A stretch of 13,446 nucleotides of DNA from an uncultured Bacteroidota bacterium. GTDB taxonomy: Bacteria > Bacteroidota > Bacteroidia > Chitinophagales > Chitinophagaceae. Below are positions 13,020 through 13,446 of the stretch, piece by piece. The position numbers were made by a program, and so were the translations under genes. The stretch covers positions 1 through 13,446 of the forward strand of contig CAIWHF010000199.1 in the NCBI GenBank assembly GCA_903912405.1, given 5' to 3'. The notes beneath the pieces are model-generated. The model was not told where the DNA came from, searched no databases, and worked only from the letters and a program-made list of their open reading frames with translations. Every line of letters starts with the position of its first letter. Position 1 is the first letter of the stretch.

Positions 13020-13446
13020 GTGGAAAATCAATATTCCTTTAAACAAATAATTAATATAGCTGCCCCTATGTCTGTGGCTATACTTATTCCTCAATTAAGC
13101 TTCCTTACAAATACAGCTTTTTTAGGTCGTTTAGGTGCTAGTGAATTGGGTGTAAATGCATTGAGCGGTGTATTTTATTTATTGTTAAGTATGTTGGGCT
13201 ACGGGCTCAGTAGCGGTATTCAAGTACAAATGTCGAGAAGAATTGGAGAAGGCGATCATGCCGGTTTGGTTTCGTTATTAAAGCACAGTATAGTATTGGT
13301 GCTTTGTTTTTCTTTTATCCTTATGTTGATTTCAAGTCTTTTAGTGCCTTATTTATACGATCAAGTTTTACACGATGCAACAAATAGATATTTAAATCAA
13401 TCATTTTTTAGCATTAGAATTTGGGGCTTACCATTTTTGATGCTAA
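13020..13446 (+). CDS. MATE family efflux transporter, N-terminal part (142 codons, runs off the window)
   Basis: MATE proteins are inner-membrane antiporters of about 440-460 residues with 12 helices that export drugs and other cations in exchange for sodium or protons. The visible part has the family start: VENQYSFKQIINIAAPMSVA, then AILIPQLSFLTNTAFLGRLG, with the helix-1 Pro and the N-T-x-F-L-G-x-L-G stretch, then NALSGVFYLLLSMLGYGLSS, then GIQVQMSRRIGEGDH and two further hydrophobic segments (about 87-104 and 130 on). The frame has a stop at 13011-13013, and the first usable start is the GTG at 13020, which gives a full-length N-terminus; the first ATG (13068) would cut helix 1. No stop is reached by the window's end. 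Substrate unknown. Confidence 0.88.
   Translation, partial: MENQYSFKQIINIAAPMSVAILIPQLSFLTNTAFLGRLGASELGVNALSGVFYLLLSMLGYGLSSGIQVQMSRRIGEGDHAGLVSLLKHSIVLVLCFSFILMLISSLLVPYLYDQVLHDATNRYLNQSFFSIRIWGLPFLML

Noticed and set aside
1..13446. CRISPR array, tRNA, rRNA, toxin-antitoxin pair or defence island
   Set aside because: No regularly spaced repeats, tRNA-like cloverleaf ends, rRNA core sequences, or nuclease/toxin motifs were seen on either strand.

Overview
The window is chromosomal DNA from a member of the Bacteroidota, most likely a Chitinophagales/Chitinophagaceae-type organism. The pointers are low GC (by eye under 40%), a gliding-associated gldC gene, a DUF3822 gene beside rsmD and coaD, the rsfS-ftsH-LUD gene order, and start-proximal TAnnTTTG boxes typical of the phylum in place of Shine-Dalgarno sites. 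Genes are packed tightly, often with gaps of 1-20 bp or 4-11 bp overlaps. I see no rRNA, tRNA, CRISPR array, complete insertion sequence or prophage. There is no stretch over 300 bases without a gene; the longest is 116 bp.

Layout. (1) 1-130: a stump of a tyrosine recombinase on the + strand, starting at its arginine box, runs head-on into the 3' end of an adenine deaminase gene; both proteins are cut where they meet, around base 66-85. (2) 63-4360, minus strand: rsfS, ftsH, a LUD-domain (LutC-like) gene and truncated ade, with a strong intrinsic terminator between ftsH and the LUD gene. (3) 4433-6962, plus strand: birA followed by three membrane carotenoid genes (CruF-like hydratase, CrtZ hydroxylase, CrtYcd-type lycopene cyclase), coupled by ATGA and TAATG overlaps. 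(4) 6952-10064, minus strand: ybeY, an RluA-type pseudouridine synthase, gldC, yqeY, cvpA, pabA/trpG, ending tail-to-tail over the cyclase gene. (5) 10133-11127, plus strand: feoA, nadD and an unannotated 50-residue glycine-zipper membrane protein. (6) 11124-12903, minus strand: DUF3822, rsmD, coaD. (7) 13020 to the end: the first 142 codons of a MATE transporter.

How it fits together. Most genes are housekeeping: ribosome biogenesis and silencing (rsfS, ybeY, rsmD, the pseudouridine synthase), membrane proteolysis (ftsH), and cofactor synthesis or attachment (birA, nadD, coaD, pabA). The carotenoid block is the main metabolic cargo. A CruF-like protein with a beta-cyclase and a ring hydroxylase suggests a hydroxylated, probably monocyclic xanthophyll; phytoene synthase and desaturase must lie elsewhere. 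I found no clear sign of an undescribed defence or mobile system. The best leads are the recombinase/ade junction, the glycine-zipper microprotein, and the inverted repeat around the feoA promoter box.
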